A stretch of 64,000 nt of DNA from Streptomyces pluripotens (GCF_000802245.2 NZ_CP021080.1:6696001-6760000); one strand, 5' to 3'; positions 9,523 through 20,745 are shown, counted from the stretch's first letter. Translations and numbers: made by a program. The notes: generated from the letters alone by a model not told the origin.

Positions 9523-9690
9523 TCATGGCCGAACCTTTCGCCCGGTGCCGGAGAAGATCTCGTGCACCCTGTCGTGTTTTCCGGCGTTCGCCACCTCCCG
9601 GTGGGCCTCGGCACTGGTCCACTCGAAGCGGTCGAGACGCGGGTGCCGTCGGCGCTCAGGAGCAAGTGGGCCGAGAGTGCCCCGAGGCAG
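9523..9690 (-). pseudogene. antibiotic-biosynthesis-monooxygenase-like (ABM) fragment
   Basis: On the minus strand one frame gives LGALSAHLLLSADGTRV and the next gives RFEWTSAEAHREVANAG then DRVHEIFSGTG to a TGA at 9523. Joined, they resemble the second half of ABM-fold heme-degrading or quinol monooxygenase-like proteins (SxxLHxSxDGTRVxNxxEW). The join near 9635 needs a frameshift. The first half of the fold is not found. The match is from motif memory only. Confidence 0.45.
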
Positions 9691-9731
9691 CTTCTCTCGC
9701 CGGTCGGACAGTTGGCGGTGTTCCCGAACAC

Positions 9732-10165
9732 TCGCCGCCCCCGTCAGCCATGCCGGAACCCGATGTGGTGCCCCATGAACTCGACGACGAGGTCGGGCGA
9801 GGCGGCTCGACCGTGGTCTCGAGCCGGTCCCGGGAAGTCGAAGGTGACGTCCGCGACCGCGAGGAGCAGCCCCGCACGACGTCCGGGTGGCGTGGGACTG
9901 CGGCGCAGCCGCAGCGATACGCGAAGCCCCCGCCCGTAATCACACAGAAGAGACACGTCACCCGCTGAGAGCCAATCCGACAGTCGGTGCGCGAGTGATG
10001 GGACGCATGCCCGGCATTCGATCTGATGCGGTGCCAGGAGGCGTTCTCATGGACTCGCGGCGCTCATGAACGGGCGGCTTGTGGGGTGATGTCGTTCGGC
10101 GCAGTTTGGTCCACTGGTCCGGGAGAGACCCCCTTGGGTGTCAGACAGTAGCGCGAAGGCTCCAG
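9732..10165. other. gene-free interval
   Basis: No convincing gene. A minus-strand stretch near 9760-9900 (DVTFDFPGPARD, DLVVEFMGHHIGF) has a protein-like composition but no family that I recognise and no partner segments. Confidence 0.35.
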
Positions 10166-10193
10166 TCAATCACAGATTGTAGCCGTTATGTCG

Positions 10194-10228
10194 GGTTGCC
10201 TGGAGCGCAACGATGCCTCCAGGCAACC
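10194..10228 (-). terminator. hairpin terminator of the aldehyde dehydrogenase
   Basis: A perfect 12-bp stem (GGTTGCCTGGAG at 10194-10205 with CTCCAGGCAACC at 10217-10228) and an 11-base loop lie 12 bases beyond the ALDH stop codon. There is no run of T, as is common in high-G+C actinobacteria. Confidence 0.75.
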
Positions 10229-10239
10229 GAATTTAGGCT

Positions 10240-11763
10240 CTAGAAGAACCCAAGTTTCTTGGGGCTGTAGGAGCAAAGAACGTTCTTGGTCTGCTGGTAG
10301 TGCTCCAGCATCATCTTGTGCGTCTCGCGGCCGATCCCGGACTGCTTGTAGCCGCCGAACGCGGCGTGCGCGGGGTAGGCGTGGTAGCAGTTGGTCCATA
10401 CACGGCCCGCCTGGATCGCACGGCCGGCACGGTAGGCGGTGTTGATGTCCCGGGTCCACACGCCTGCGCCGAGGCCGTACAACGTGTCATTGGCAGCCTT
10501 GATGGCGTCGTCGAAGCCGTCGAAGGAGGCCACCGACACGACCGGCCCGAAAATCTCCTCCTGGAAGATGCGCATCCGGTTGTCGCCCTCGAAGATGGTC
10601 GGCTGGACGTAGTAGCCGCCCTTCAGCTCGCCGTCGTACTCGATGCGTTCACCACCCGTCAGGATCCTGGCGCCTTCCTGCCTGCCGATGTCCAAGTAGG
10701 AGAGGATCTTCTCCAGTTGGTCATTGGAGGCTTGCGCACCGATCATCGTATCGGTGTCGAGTGGATGTCCCGGCCGGATCTGCCGGGTGCGATCGACCGC
10801 TGCCGCCATGAACTCCGCGTAGTGGCCACGTTGGACCAGCGCCCGGGACGGGCAGGTACAGACTTCTCCTTGGTTGAGTGCGAACATCGTGAAGCCTTCC
10901 AGCGCCTTGTCGCGGAAGTCGTCGTCGTGCGCCCACACATCGTCGAAGAAGATGTTCGGCGACTTGCCACCGAGTTCGAGGGTGACCGGCTTGATGTTCT
11001 CGGAGGCGTACTGCATGATCAGTCGCCCGGTCGTGGTCTCCCCGGTGAAGGCCACCTTCGCCACCCGTGGACTGGATGCCAGCGGCTTGCCCGCTTCGAC
11101 TCCGAAGCCGTTGACGATGTTCACCACACCCGGCGGCAGCAGGTCCGCGATCAGGCTCATCCAGTAGTGGACGGAGGCCGGTGTCTGCTCGGCGGGTTTG
11201 AGGACGACCGCATTGCCCGCGGCGAGTGCGGGCGCGAGTTTCCACGCCGCCATCAGGATCGGGAAGTTCCACGGGATGATCTGGGCGACGACCCCGAGCG
11301 GCTCGTGGAAGTGGTACGCCACCGTGTCGTCGTCGATTTCGCCGAGTGACCCCTCCTGCGCCCGGATCGCCCCCGCGAAGTAACGGAAGTGGTCGATCGC
11401 GAGCGGGATGTCGGCCGCCAGGGTCTCCCGTACCGGCTTGCCGTTCTCCCAGCTTTCGGCGACCGCCAAGGGTTCCAGACTGGCTTCCATCCGGTCGGCG
11501 ATCTTCCGCAGGATGTCGGAGCGCTCCGCCACCGGCGTTCGGGCCCAGCCGGGCGCTGCCTCGTGCGCCGCGTCCAGCGCCCGCTCGACGTCCTCTGCGG
11601 TGCCGCGCGCGATCTCGGTGAACGGCTGTCCGTTGACCGGCGACGGATTCTCGAAGTACTGACCGCGCAGCGGCGGCACGTACTCGCCGCCGATGAAGTG
11701 GTCGTAGCGCGGCTGGTAGGTGACGATCGCGCCTTCGGTGCCCGGCGCCGCGTAACGAGTCAT
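10240..11763 (-). CDS. aldehyde dehydrogenase (ExaC/AcoD acetaldehyde type)
   Basis: This is a 507-residue NAD(P)-dependent aldehyde dehydrogenase that oxidises short aldehydes to acids. The cofactor and catalytic residues are present: [14 protein letters not shown], the Glu in LELGGKSPN, and the nucleophile in [11 protein letters not shown]. The C-terminal [20 protein letters not shown] is the hallmark of the acetaldehyde/ethanol-linked subgroup. A GGGAAGG ribosome site precedes the ATG at 11763. The GAF regulator gene ends 57 bases upstream on the same strand, so the pair probably forms a regulator-enzyme unit responding to an alcohol or aldehyde. A remnant of a paralogous tail lies at 2708. 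Confidence 0.93.
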   Translation of the reverse strand: MTRYAAPGTEGAIVTYQPRYDHFIGGEYVPPLRGQYFENPSPVNGQPFTEIARGTAEDVERALDAAHEAAPGWARTPVAERSDILRKIADRMEASLEPLAVAESWENGKPVRETLAADIPLAIDHFRYFAGAIRAQEGSLGEIDDDTVAYHFHEPLGVVAQIIPWNFPILMAAWKLAPALAAGNAVVLKPAEQTPASVHYWMSLIADLLPPGVVNIVNGFGVEAGKPLASSPRVAKVAFTGETTTGRLIMQYASENIKPVTLELGGKSPNIFFDDVWAHDDDFRDKALEGFTMFALNQGEVCTCPSRALVQRGHYAEFMAAAVDRTRQIRPGHPLDTDTMIGAQASNDQLEKILSYLDIGRQEGARILTGGERIEYDGELKGGYYVQPTIFEGDNRMRIFQEEIFGPVVSVASFDGFDDAIKAANDTLYGLGAGVWTRDINTAYRAGRAIQAGRVWTNCYHAYPAHAAFGGYKQSGIGRETHKMMLEHYQQTKNVLCSYSPKKLGFF

Positions 11764-11820
11764 ACTGCTCTGCCTTCCCGGTCAAGCGCTGCCCGCCGTT
11801 GGACAGCTCCCGGCGTGAGG

Positions 11821-13131
11821 CTAGACGGGCGGACGTTGCGAGTACGTTGCACCGCAGGCCCGGGTCCGCGCCCGATCGTCCGGCGCTGCCGTCAGCTCGG
11901 CCTCCAGCACGTCGAGCCGGGCCCGCACCGGAGCCGTGGGGCGCACCTGGGCGAGCGCTCGCCACACCTCGGTGTCGTCCTCGCCCCAGGGCGTGTGAGC
12001 CCAGTCCGTCAGCAGGTCGGGGTCCCGATGGGCGATCAGTGCGCTCCGCAGCCCGGAAGTGAGGCGGTTGCGCAGCCGTACGACCGCCGGAGCCTGTGAA
12101 CCGGGCAGCAGCGGACCGGCGTACACCTCGGTCGCGGCGGTGAGCGCGCCCGCCTCCAGTCGCCGCTCCACCACCGTGACGTCCGACTCGATGGCGACCG
12201 AAAGCCGGTACGGCCGTGACACGAGCAGTCCGGGACCCAGCAGTCGGCGCAATCGCGCCAGTTCGGCACGCAGGGTCACCGGGGTCACCGAATCGTCCGC
12301 GTACAGGGCGCACAGCAACTCGTCACCGGTGAGCCCCTCCGGATGCAGGGAAAGCAGCACCAGGATCTCGCTGTGCCGGCGGCTGAGCCTGATCCGCCGT
12401 CCGTCCAGGACGAGTTCGGCCTCGTCCCGGCCCAGCGCCCTCACCATCGGCATGTCCCCCGCGCGGCGCGTCGGCGTGAGCAGTGCGAGTTGTGCTTCTG
12501 CGGCTCGCGCCACTGCCTGCACGAAGCCGAGACTGTGCGGATGCGCCAGGCCGTCCCCGCCCGTGATGTCCACGGCGCCCAGCACTCGGCCCGTGCGCGG
12601 GTCGTGCACCGGGGCGGCGGCGCAGGTCCACGGTTGCACCCGCCGTATGAAGTGCTCGGCGGCGAACACTTGCACCGGCCGGTCCACGGCGACCGCGGTG
12701 CCTGGCGCGTTGGTGCCGACCGCGGTCTCTGACCAGCGTGCCCCGGGCACGAAGTTCATCCCGTCCGCCCGGCGCCGGGTTGTCGGATGGCCCTCGACCC
12801 AGAGCAGCCGCCCGTGCGCGTCGCACACGGCCAGGAGGTGCTCGCCGTCCGCGGCGAACGTGCCCAGCAGTTCTCGGATCAGAGGCATCACCTGAGCCAG
12901 TGGATGCTCGGCACGGTAGGTGCCGAGGTCGCCGCCGGTCAGCTCCACGCTGGCGGCTCCGTCCGGCCCGACACCGGCCCGTGCGCTGCGCCGCCACGAC
13001 TCCGCTACCACCGGCCGGACCGGGCGCGGCACCGTGCCCGCCGAGGTGAACGTCTCGTACGCGCGACGCAGCGCCCGGACGCGTTCGGCGGGGTCAGCCC
13101 CCGCTTCCAGGGCCACCCACGGATCGGTCAA
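11821..13131 (-). CDS. GAF-domain transcriptional regulator with C-terminal winged helix
   Basis: This is a 436-residue regulator. The N-terminal half (VVAESWRRSARAGV, HPLAQVMPLIRELL, LLAVCDAHGRLLWVEG, VGTNAPGTAVAVDRPVQVF, APVHDPRTGRVLGAVDIT) is the AcoR/GAF arrangement without a sigma-54 AAA domain. The C-terminal part (RIRLSRRHSEILVLLSLHP, TLRAELARLRRLLGP) resembles an OmpR/SARP-type winged helix. The frame is open to 13287, but the upstream codons run through a tandem repeat. The TTG at 13131 has an AGGGAGG site six bases away and is my preferred start; the GTG at 13188 has none. It most likely controls the adjoining ALDH. Confidence 0.8.
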   Translation of the reverse strand: MTDPWVALEAGADPAERVRALRRAYETFTSAGTVPRPVRPVVAESWRRSARAGVGPDGAASVELTGGDLGTYRAEHPLAQVMPLIRELLGTFAADGEHLLAVCDAHGRLLWVEGHPTTRRRADGMNFVPGARWSETAVGTNAPGTAVAVDRPVQVFAAEHFIRRVQPWTCAAAPVHDPRTGRVLGAVDITGGDGLAHPHSLGFVQAVARAAEAQLALLTPTRRAGDMPMVRALGRDEAELVLDGRRIRLSRRHSEILVLLSLHPEGLTGDELLCALYADDSVTPVTLRAELARLRRLLGPGLLVSRPYRLSVAIESDVTVVERRLEAGALTAATEVYAGPLLPGSQAPAVVRLRNRLTSGLRSALIAHRDPDLLTDWAHTPWGEDDTEVWRALAQVRPTAPVRARLDVLEAELTAAPDDRARTRACGATYSQRPPV

Positions 13132-13208
13132 CTCTGCCTCCCTGAAAAGTGAAGGAGCAGCGATATGGCCGGGACCATCCTCACTCACAGTGTTCGCGCG
13201 GACAACCA

Positions 13209-13251
13209 GTTCGACGTCGGTTCGACGCCAGTTCGACGTCGGTTCGACGCC
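13209..13251. promoter_or_regulatory. four GTTCGACG direct repeats at 11-bp spacing (operator-like array)
   Basis: GTTCGACG begins at 13209, 13220, 13231 and 13242, so the four copies lie on one face of the helix. They form two perfect 21-bp units (13209-13229 and 13231-13251). They sit about 80-120 bases upstream of the preferred start of the GAF regulator. A weak promoter-like pair (TTGTCC, then AGGATG on the minus strand) lies between repeats and gene. The array fits cooperative binding of a regulator, possibly autoregulation. Confidence 0.55.
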
Positions 13252-13308
13252 GGATCCGTGCCGGTTCCCTGCAGGTTCCGCGTCCACCCGGAAAGCACCG
13301 GTCGGCTG

Positions 13309-13914
13309 TTAGGCGAAATTGACGAGTCTGATGTAGCGGACCCAGTCCCAGTCCGGTCCGGGGTCGGTGTGGTCGGAGCCGGGCACCTGATAGTGGCCGA
13401 TGATGTGTTCCCGGTCCCGGGGGATGCCGTACCTGGCACAGATCGCCGCGGTGAGCTGTGCCGACTGTTCATAGAGGGCGTCGGTGAAGTAGGTGGGCCG
13501 GTCCACCCACCCCTCGTGTTCGATGCCGACGCTGCGGGTGTTGTAGTCCCAGTTCCCCGCGTGCCAGGCGATGTCGGTCTCGTGCACGCACTGGGCGATG
13601 TGCCCGTCGGCTGAGCGAACCACGTAGTGTGCGGAGACCCTCTTCTGCGGGTTCATGAAGATCGCCAGTGTGTCGCCGTACGTCTCCTGCGTCACATGGA
13701 TGATCACTCGGTCGACGGTATAGCTGAGGGGGCGGTCTGACGCGGTGGAATTGGACGTGCTGGCCGGCTGCCATTCGGCGGTCGGGTAGTCGACGACCCC
13801 GCTCTGCGCGACGGCGCGCGAGCCCGAGAACAGGACACCGGGGACGGCAGCGACGGCAGTGCCCGTCAAGAGCCGTCGCCTGCTCAGAAGGGGCTTCGAT
13901 CGGTCCATGTCCAT
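13309..13914 (-). CDS. Tat-exported N-acetylmuramoyl-L-alanine amidase (Amidase_2)
   Basis: This is a 201-residue cell-wall hydrolase expected to cleave the amide bond between muramic acid and L-alanine. A twin-arginine signal (SRRRLLTGTAVAAVPGVLF) covers residues 10-40. The Amidase_2 zinc ligands are visible: His in RVIIHVTQE, His in HIIGHYQVPGSDHTDPG and the downstream acidic pair. SAHYVVRSADG and AWHAGNWDYNTRSVGIEHEG are typical. The ATG at 13914 follows an AAAGG ribosome site and starts the Tat signal. No partner gene. Confidence 0.9.
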   Translation of the reverse strand: MDMDRSKPLLSRRRLLTGTAVAAVPGVLFSGSRAVAQSGVVDYPTAEWQPASTSNSTASDRPLSYTVDRVIIHVTQETYGDTLAIFMNPQKRVSAHYVVRSADGHIAQCVHETDIAWHAGNWDYNTRSVGIEHEGWVDRPTYFTDALYEQSAQLTAAICARYGIPRDREHIIGHYQVPGSDHTDPGPDWDWVRYIRLVNFA

Positions 13915-14879
13915 CGTCGAGTGCCTTTCTCGGGCGTCGGAGTGCGGGCCTGAACGGGGTGCGGGCGTGACGCGGCGCGGGCGCGGCTGGGGTGAGGGCA
14001 TGCCGGGGTGGGGGAGCGCGAGGGCGTGCGGGGCCACGGCAGCACACCTGGCACGGGGACGGCTCGCCCAGGGGCGCGCGATCGGCCGCGGGTGAGCCTG
14101 CGCATGCCGGTCGACTCCCGCGCGGATGGCCGTTCTTCGCGGAACTCGGCCGCACGTGTGGATGTCGTGGCGCACGGGTTGGCCCGCTGCGGTCCGCCGG
14201 CCCGGGTGGCGAACCCACACGCTTCCAGCTCATCGACCGCGTGGTCGCTCACCGGCCCGGCCCGCCGCGCGACCCCATCCCTCGGGTCCGTCGAATGGCG
14301 GGGAGACCGCTTGAACCGTTTCCTCCGGGATTGCCGACGGAGTTGCGGCTGCTGGGGTCGCTTGCCCCGGCCCGGCCGCCGTCAGCGGCCCGGGGAGGAA
14401 CGAGGTCCTGCCGAGTTCTGGTCACAGCAGATGCCGTACAGGCTTGACGGCGGCACGGTGGACGACCCGCCGTTTGCGGACCTGCCTACCACTCGATCGG
14501 GGGAGCCTGGACGAGCGCGGACGAGCCCGGACCGCCCATCAGACAGGGGCGGCCAGAGCTGGGCTGTGTGGCACGGGGCTCCGGCCGACGACAGCCGCCG
14601 CCGTCTCATCCGGGAGCCGCCGCCGGCCGATCGAGGCGTCGGCGGCTGGGGCTTCGCGTCACCACCATCTACGGAGGCGGAGTCACCGGGCTGCCGCGGG
14701 TGCCCGGCACTCGGGCCGCCCCGACCGTAACGCAGCAGGAGGAGGCAGCCTGCTCGTCCAGCATCTGCACGCACGAGGCGAGCAGCGCCCGCGGCTGAGT
14801 CGTGATCCATTGCGCACGTGGTGTCCAGCCGGTCACGCGATCTCCAGACAACGCAAGACCAAGATCCCGCCGAGCGGTG
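13915..14879. other. long interval without a recognisable gene
   Basis: About 965 bases. Frames are open on both strands but give Arg/Pro/Ser-rich products with no motif. A minus-strand segment near 14700-14830 (WITTQPRALLASCVQML) looks protein-like but is isolated. No terminator hairpin was evident after the ROK gene. Confidence 0.35.
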
Positions 14880-16088
14880 TCAGGGGCGTTCCGCGACCAC
14901 CGTCGGATCGTCCAGTACGGCCCGGACGACCGAATGTGCCGCACCCAGCAACGGGCCCTGCGGGCCCAACCGGGACACCGCCACTGGGCAGACCGGGCCC
15001 GCCGCGCGGCCGGTCAGTTCCGTCTGCAGTGAGGGCAGTAGCCACGGTGACAGATCGGACAGGGCACCGCCCAGGACCACCGTCTCGGGATCGAGCAGAT
15101 TCACCGCTCCGGTCAGGGCGACGCCGAGCGCCGTACCGGCGTCCCGCAGGGCTACGCGAACGTTCTCATCCCCCTCCTCGGCCCGCCCCGCCAGCTGGTC
15201 CACCAGATCCTCGCCGGGTTCCAGCCCCGCCGCACGCAGTACGGCCTCCTCGCCCGCATACTGCTCCAGGCATCCGCGGCCCCCGCAGGGGCACGCACGC
15301 CCGTCCGGCCGCACGGGTACGTGGCCCAGCTCGCCCGCGAATCCCCGGGTTCCGCGCAGCAGCCGGCCGTCCACCACGACCGCTGCACCGATGCCTATCT
15401 CGGCGGAAACGTGCAGGAAGTCGCGCGGGGTGCCCTCGCCGAGCCACAACTCGGCGAGGGCACCGAAGTTGGCCTCGTTGTCCACCGTGAGCGGCAGATT
15501 CCCGGGGAACAGGGCGCCGAGGTCCGCGTCGTGCCAGCCGAGATTCGGGGCGCGCACGACCGTCCGTCCGTCCCGCGCCACCAGTCCTGGCACCGCGACC
15601 GCGAGACCTGCGGGCCACAGGCCCTCTCGTTCCGCCTCCTCGGCGACCGAGTGGACCAGCGCAACCAGCTCCTTGGCCACCTGCTGCGGCGACCGCCCCC
15701 GGTTGGCGCCGTGCCGTACGGCCCTGGCTCGGACCACACCGCGCAGATCGACCGTGCACACCGCGAGGTGATCGACACCGATCTCTGCTCCGATCCCGGC
15801 CGGACCGCGGCCGCTCACGGCGAGTGCCGACCCGGGCCGGCCCACCCGCCCCGGCCGCTCCGGGCCCAGTTCCTCCAGCAGTCCCCATCGGATCAGATCG
15901 TCCACCAGAGTGGACACCGCCGCCCGCGTCAGACCTATGCGGGAGGCTGTCGCGGCCCGTGAGAGCGGCCCCTCGGCGCTGACGGCGTGCATCACCCGGG
16001 CAAGATTGCGCCGGCGCATCCCCTGCTGGGTGTCCGGCAGGGCACGGTCGGTCCCGGGGGCGCGCTCCTCGTGCAGTGGTGAGGTCAT
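14880..16088 (-). CDS. xylR: ROK-family xylose-type repressor
   Basis: This is a 402-residue ROK regulator. The N-terminal MarR-like helix-turn-helix (SRAATASRIGLTRAAVSTLV, residues 43-62) binds DNA. The C-terminal sugar-kinase-like domain contains the ROK signatures GELGHVPVRPDG and the zinc cluster CPCGGRGCLEQYAG. Seven bases separate it from xylB upstream, so both are one transcript, divergent from xylA. By analogy with XylR/Rok7B7 systems it should repress the xylose genes until sugar binds. The symbol is by context rather than proof. Confidence 0.88.
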   Translation of the reverse strand: MTSPLHEERAPGTDRALPDTQQGMRRRNLARVMHAVSAEGPLSRAATASRIGLTRAAVSTLVDDLIRWGLLEELGPERPGRVGRPGSALAVSGRGPAGIGAEIGVDHLAVCTVDLRGVVRARAVRHGANRGRSPQQVAKELVALVHSVAEEAEREGLWPAGLAVAVPGLVARDGRTVVRAPNLGWHDADLGALFPGNLPLTVDNEANFGALAELWLGEGTPRDFLHVSAEIGIGAAVVVDGRLLRGTRGFAGELGHVPVRPDGRACPCGGRGCLEQYAGEEAVLRAAGLEPGEDLVDQLAGRAEEGDENVRVALRDAGTALGVALTGAVNLLDPETVVLGGALSDLSPWLLPSLQTELTGRAAGPVCPVAVSRLGPQGPLLGAAHSVVRAVLDDPTVVAERP

Positions 16089-16095
16089 GCCTGCG

Positions 16096-17577
16096 TCATT
16101 CCTCGTGTCTGGGGTTCAACGCCGCGTGTGCGGCCAGGCCTTCCGCACCGTGCTCCAGCAGCGGGGCCGCGCCGGAGAGTACCCCGGTGATGCGCTCCAG
16201 CGTCTGCCCGTCCCGCTCCACGGCCTCCAGCACCGGGCCCGCGGCCGTGTTCCAACGGCGGGCCACAGCCGCCGGGTCCTCCCCGGTCAGTAGGCCGGCC
16301 GCCTGTGCTGCCGCCCCCATGGCGACCAGCTCCCGTGTCTCCGGGACCTGTACGGGCCGCCCCGACAGCCGGTGCACGGTGTGCTGCCAGGCGGCGCCCC
16401 GCGCCCCGCCGCCGATCAGTAGCACAGGGGTGCTGCGGTCGGCATCCGCGTCGAGGAGCAGGTCGAGGGCGCCGAGCAACGCGTGCACCGCGCCGTCGTA
16501 CGCGGCCTGCAGCAACTGGCCCGCCGTCGTGTCGTGGCGCAACCCGTACAACAGGCCTGAGGCGTTCGGCAGGCCGGGCGTGCGCTCACCATCCAGATAC
16601 GGCAGCAGCGTCACGGAACCGCCGGGCTCCACACCCTCCCGGTCCAGGCCCAGCAGGGCTGCCACCCGGTCCACGGCGAGCGTGCAGTTCAGCGTGCAGG
16701 CCAGTGGCAGCCAGTCCCCCCGCGCGTCGGCGAATCCCGCTACCGTGCCGGTCGGATCGGTCGGGCGGTGCTTCGATACGGCGTACACCGTGCCGGACGT
16801 ACCGAGGCTGAGTACCGGGGTGCCAGGCCGCAGTCCGAGGCCCAGCGCCGCCGCCGCGTTGTCCCCGGTACCGGGGGCCACCAGGGTGCCTTTGGAGAAC
16901 GGCAGGTCGTGGCTGTCGCGCACCGTGCCCGCCACCTCTCCGGGCCGTACCACCCGGGGCAGCAGCGCCGGGTCCAGCCCGACGTGGGCGAGCGTTTCCG
17001 CGTCGTACGACTCCGTCCTCGACGCCCACCAGCCGGTGCCGGAGGCGTCGCCGCGATCGGTCGTGCCCTGTCCGGTGAGGCGCTCGGTGAGGTAGTCGTG
17101 GGGGAGGCGTACTGCCCTCGTCGCCCGGGCTGCCTCCGGCTCGTGTTCGGCCAGCCACGCCCACTTGGTGACCGTGAACGACGCCCCCGGCACGCTGCCG
17201 GTGCGCTCCGCCCAGGCCTTCGGGCCTCCCAGCTCCCGAACCAGGCGGCGGGCCTGCGGTGCCGAACGGACGTCGTTCCACAGGAGCGCCGGACGTACCG
17301 GCTCGCCGTGCCCGTCCAGGGTGACCAGACCGTGCTGCTGGCCGCCGACCGACACGGCGGCCGCCTCGTGTGCCGCGTCGCCGCACTGGCGCAGTGCCTC
17401 GTGCAGGGCGTCCCACCACTGACGTGGATCACTCTCCCGGGCCACTCCGCAGGACACGGTGTGCGGCGCCCGGCCGCTCGCCACCACCTGTCCGGTGGCC
17501 GCGTCGACGACCAGTGCCTTGGTGGACTGGGTGGATGCGTCTACGCCGACGACGAGCGGACCCTCGGCTGCTGACAT
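16096..17577 (-). CDS. xylB: xylulokinase
   Basis: This is a 493-residue FGGY-family carbohydrate kinase that phosphorylates D-xylulose to xylulose 5-phosphate. VVGVDASTQSTKALVVD is the first phosphate loop; GGQQHGLVTLD and PALLWNDVR are xylulokinase-specific; GTGDNAAAALGLGL, LSLGTSGTVYAV and LLIGGGARGAAWQ are the ATPase-fold motifs. I chose the ATG at 17577 (MSAAEGPL) because GGAG lies at a suitable distance; ATGs at 17589 and 17646 are less well placed. It leads the xylB-ROK operon. Confidence 0.93.
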   Translation of the reverse strand: MSAAEGPLVVGVDASTQSTKALVVDAATGQVVASGRAPHTVSCGVARESDPRQWWDALHEALRQCGDAAHEAAAVSVGGQQHGLVTLDGHGEPVRPALLWNDVRSAPQARRLVRELGGPKAWAERTGSVPGASFTVTKWAWLAEHEPEAARATRAVRLPHDYLTERLTGQGTTDRGDASGTGWWASRTESYDAETLAHVGLDPALLPRVVRPGEVAGTVRDSHDLPFSKGTLVAPGTGDNAAAALGLGLRPGTPVLSLGTSGTVYAVSKHRPTDPTGTVAGFADARGDWLPLACTLNCTLAVDRVAALLGLDREGVEPGGSVTLLPYLDGERTPGLPNASGLLYGLRHDTTAGQLLQAAYDGAVHALLGALDLLLDADADRSTPVLLIGGGARGAAWQHTVHRLSGRPVQVPETRELVAMGAAAQAAGLLTGEDPAAVARRWNTAAGPVLEAVERDGQTLERITGVLSGAAPLLEHGAEGLAAHAALNPRHEE

Positions 17578-18900
<1,323 letters not shown>

Positions 18901-19636
18901 ACGTCCTCGCGCTCGGGCGGCTGTGCGCGCGCCGATTGGGTGAAGGCGGGCCGGTTGGGGCCACGGTCAGTCACCGTCCCGAACTCGCCCTTGCGGCCTG
19001 CCGGGTAGATGCCTCTGCCGATGACACCCGGCTTCACCCCCGTGGTCGTCGTCCACGGTTCCGGACAGTTGCGTGTTGCTGAACGCGCGAGCGGGATCTC
19101 ACCAGGGGACGCCGTACGGATGACGCGGTGCACCGCTGAGCGGTGCACGTGTGCGCGCCGATGGAGCGCAGCGCTCGCGTGGGTCGCTGCGCAAGGGTTC
19201 TCCAGCCGCTGGGGGACGCCAGCCGCCGCCCACGCCACGGGGAACCCGGTGAGCTGTCCGGCGTCCTGGCGGCACACCGTGCGGTAACGGGCCGGTGCGG
19301 ACCCTTCGCCTCCGCCGCTGCGACCCGCCCGCGGCCACGATACTGAGCAGGCCGGAGGGTGGCGCCGTGGGGCTGTGTACAGCTCTGCGGCAGTCACCGG
19401 ACTCGACTACTCGGCCGGAGCCTTCGGCAGATGCCGCCCCAGAACGCCGAAATCCGGGTGACGAGAGCTGCCGTCCGTCGTGCCGGGCCGGGGAACCGGC
19501 GGCACCATTAGGGGGTGTCTCAGGGATGCCTCAGGGTCGGCGTCCGGAACCGCAGGGAGCGGGCGGCCGTTCTCAGAGCAGAGAGCGGCAGAGACCGTGA
19601 AGAGAACGGCAGAGACTGCAAGAGGAGGCGACGCTC
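18901..19636. other. long interval without a recognisable gene
   Basis: About 735 bases. No motif in any frame and no clear terminator after xylA. Near the right end two similar 15-base stretches (GAGCGGCAGAGACCG and GAACGGCAGAGACTG, about 19575-19617) precede the small membrane gene and its GAGGAGG ribosome site. Confidence 0.35.
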
Positions 19637-19819
19637 ATGTCCATGAACGCAAAGATCGCCGTGGGGGGTGTGGCGGTCGGGCTGATCCTGCTGATATGGC
19701 TGCCCTGGTGGGTGACGTTCTTGATCGTTGTGGGGGTTCCGGTGGCCGCCTACCTGGCACTGGACCCCTCGCAGCGACGCAGGCTCCGCAGGGCCGCCCG
19801 CAAGGAGATCGGCCGCTGA
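19637..19819 (+). CDS. small membrane protein
   Basis: This 60-residue protein has two closely spaced hydrophobic stretches (GVAVGLILLIW and VTFLIVVGVPVAAYLAL, residues 10-42) and a basic tail (SQRRRLRRAARKEIGR). A strong GAGGAGG site sits before the ATG, which supports translation. I do not recognise a family. The positive-inside rule puts the tail in the cytoplasm. It is a single gene. Confidence 0.7.
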   Translation: MSMNAKIAVGGVAVGLILLIWLPWWVTFLIVVGVPVAAYLALDPSQRRRLRRAARKEIGR

Positions 19820-19911
19820 GGCACGGTGCAGGGTGGGGATGCTCGCTGGGCCCCCGGCGGGCTCCCGGTCACGGGGCCTGCCCCGCCGTGATGAGAACGG
19901 CGCCCTGGAGG

Positions 19912-20745
19912 TCACTCGGGCCGCGCCGCAAGCCTGTCGAGTGCCTCCAGCAGGCCCGGCAGTCTGGGGCCCCGTCCGATCGGCCGGACCTCGCCCGGTT
20001 CCTCATCCAACAGTACGAACGCGATGTCGTCGGTGCGGGCCACCATCGACCAGCCCGGACCGTCGACGCGCAACGTACGGGCGCCGGGCGAGGCGAACGA
20101 CGAGCGCACCCGGCCGGGCGGCGGTGGCGAGTCGACGTAGGCATGTGCCTCTGCGAGTACCCGCTGGACACCCTGATGGCCGCCCTTTGAGGTGCTCCGC
20201 TCGCCCTGCGGAGCGGGCTCCGCGCCCTTCGCGGGCGTTCTTGGCGCGGAGAAGTCGTCATCGTTGATCTGCTCCCGCCACACGGCCCACTGCAGCGCGA
20301 TCTCGTCTGCGCCGAGACGCCGCTGGGCGGGCCCCCAGGAGCCGGTGTCCGGCGGGCTCAGCGGAGGCTGGCCGGCCACCTCGGGCGGAGGGTCGTGCGG
20401 CGCGGGAATGCCCGGCGCCGCCACCGCGACCGCCAGAGGCCACCCCGGCAGGGCCGCCACGACCGCGCTCTCGTCCGGCGACAGGTCGTACTCCATGCCA
20501 CAGTCCCAGGAGGCGATCGCCACGGCGACCAGCGATACGTCGTCGATGGCGACGGTCCAGCGGGCCCCGTTGCCATCCTGACCCAGCACCAGGCCGTAGC
20601 CGTCGGCACGTGGCGCAAGTCCCAGCGCCGAGCAGGCTTCCGGGTAGTCGTCGCCCAGCACGCTCGGAAACTGCGCAGGTGTCAGTAGCAGCGCCGTCAG
20701 TACGTACAGCGCATCGTCTGCGGCGGCGCCGGCCTCATCGTTCAT
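19912..20745 (-). CDS. hypothetical protein
   Basis: This is a 277-residue soluble, acidic protein that I cannot assign. The N-terminal 110 residues (ALYVLTALLLTPAQFP, DDVSLVAVAIASWDCGMEYDL) and the last 60 (TLRVDGPGWSMVARTDDIAF, PRLPGLLEALDRLAARPE) look like folded domains. The centre is Pro/Gly/Glu-rich and probably a linker. There is no signal or membrane segment. Third-position G+C is high, which supports coding. The start is the ATG at 20745; the frame is open to 20790. Confidence 0.65.
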   Translation of the reverse strand: MNDEAGAAADDALYVLTALLLTPAQFPSVLGDDYPEACSALGLAPRADGYGLVLGQDGNGARWTVAIDDVSLVAVAIASWDCGMEYDLSPDESAVVAALPGWPLAVAVAAPGIPAPHDPPPEVAGQPPLSPPDTGSWGPAQRRLGADEIALQWAVWREQINDDDFSAPRTPAKGAEPAPQGERSTSKGGHQGVQRVLAEAHAYVDSPPPPGRVRSSFASPGARTLRVDGPGWSMVARTDDIAFVLLDEEPGEVRPIGRGPRLPGLLEALDRLAARPE

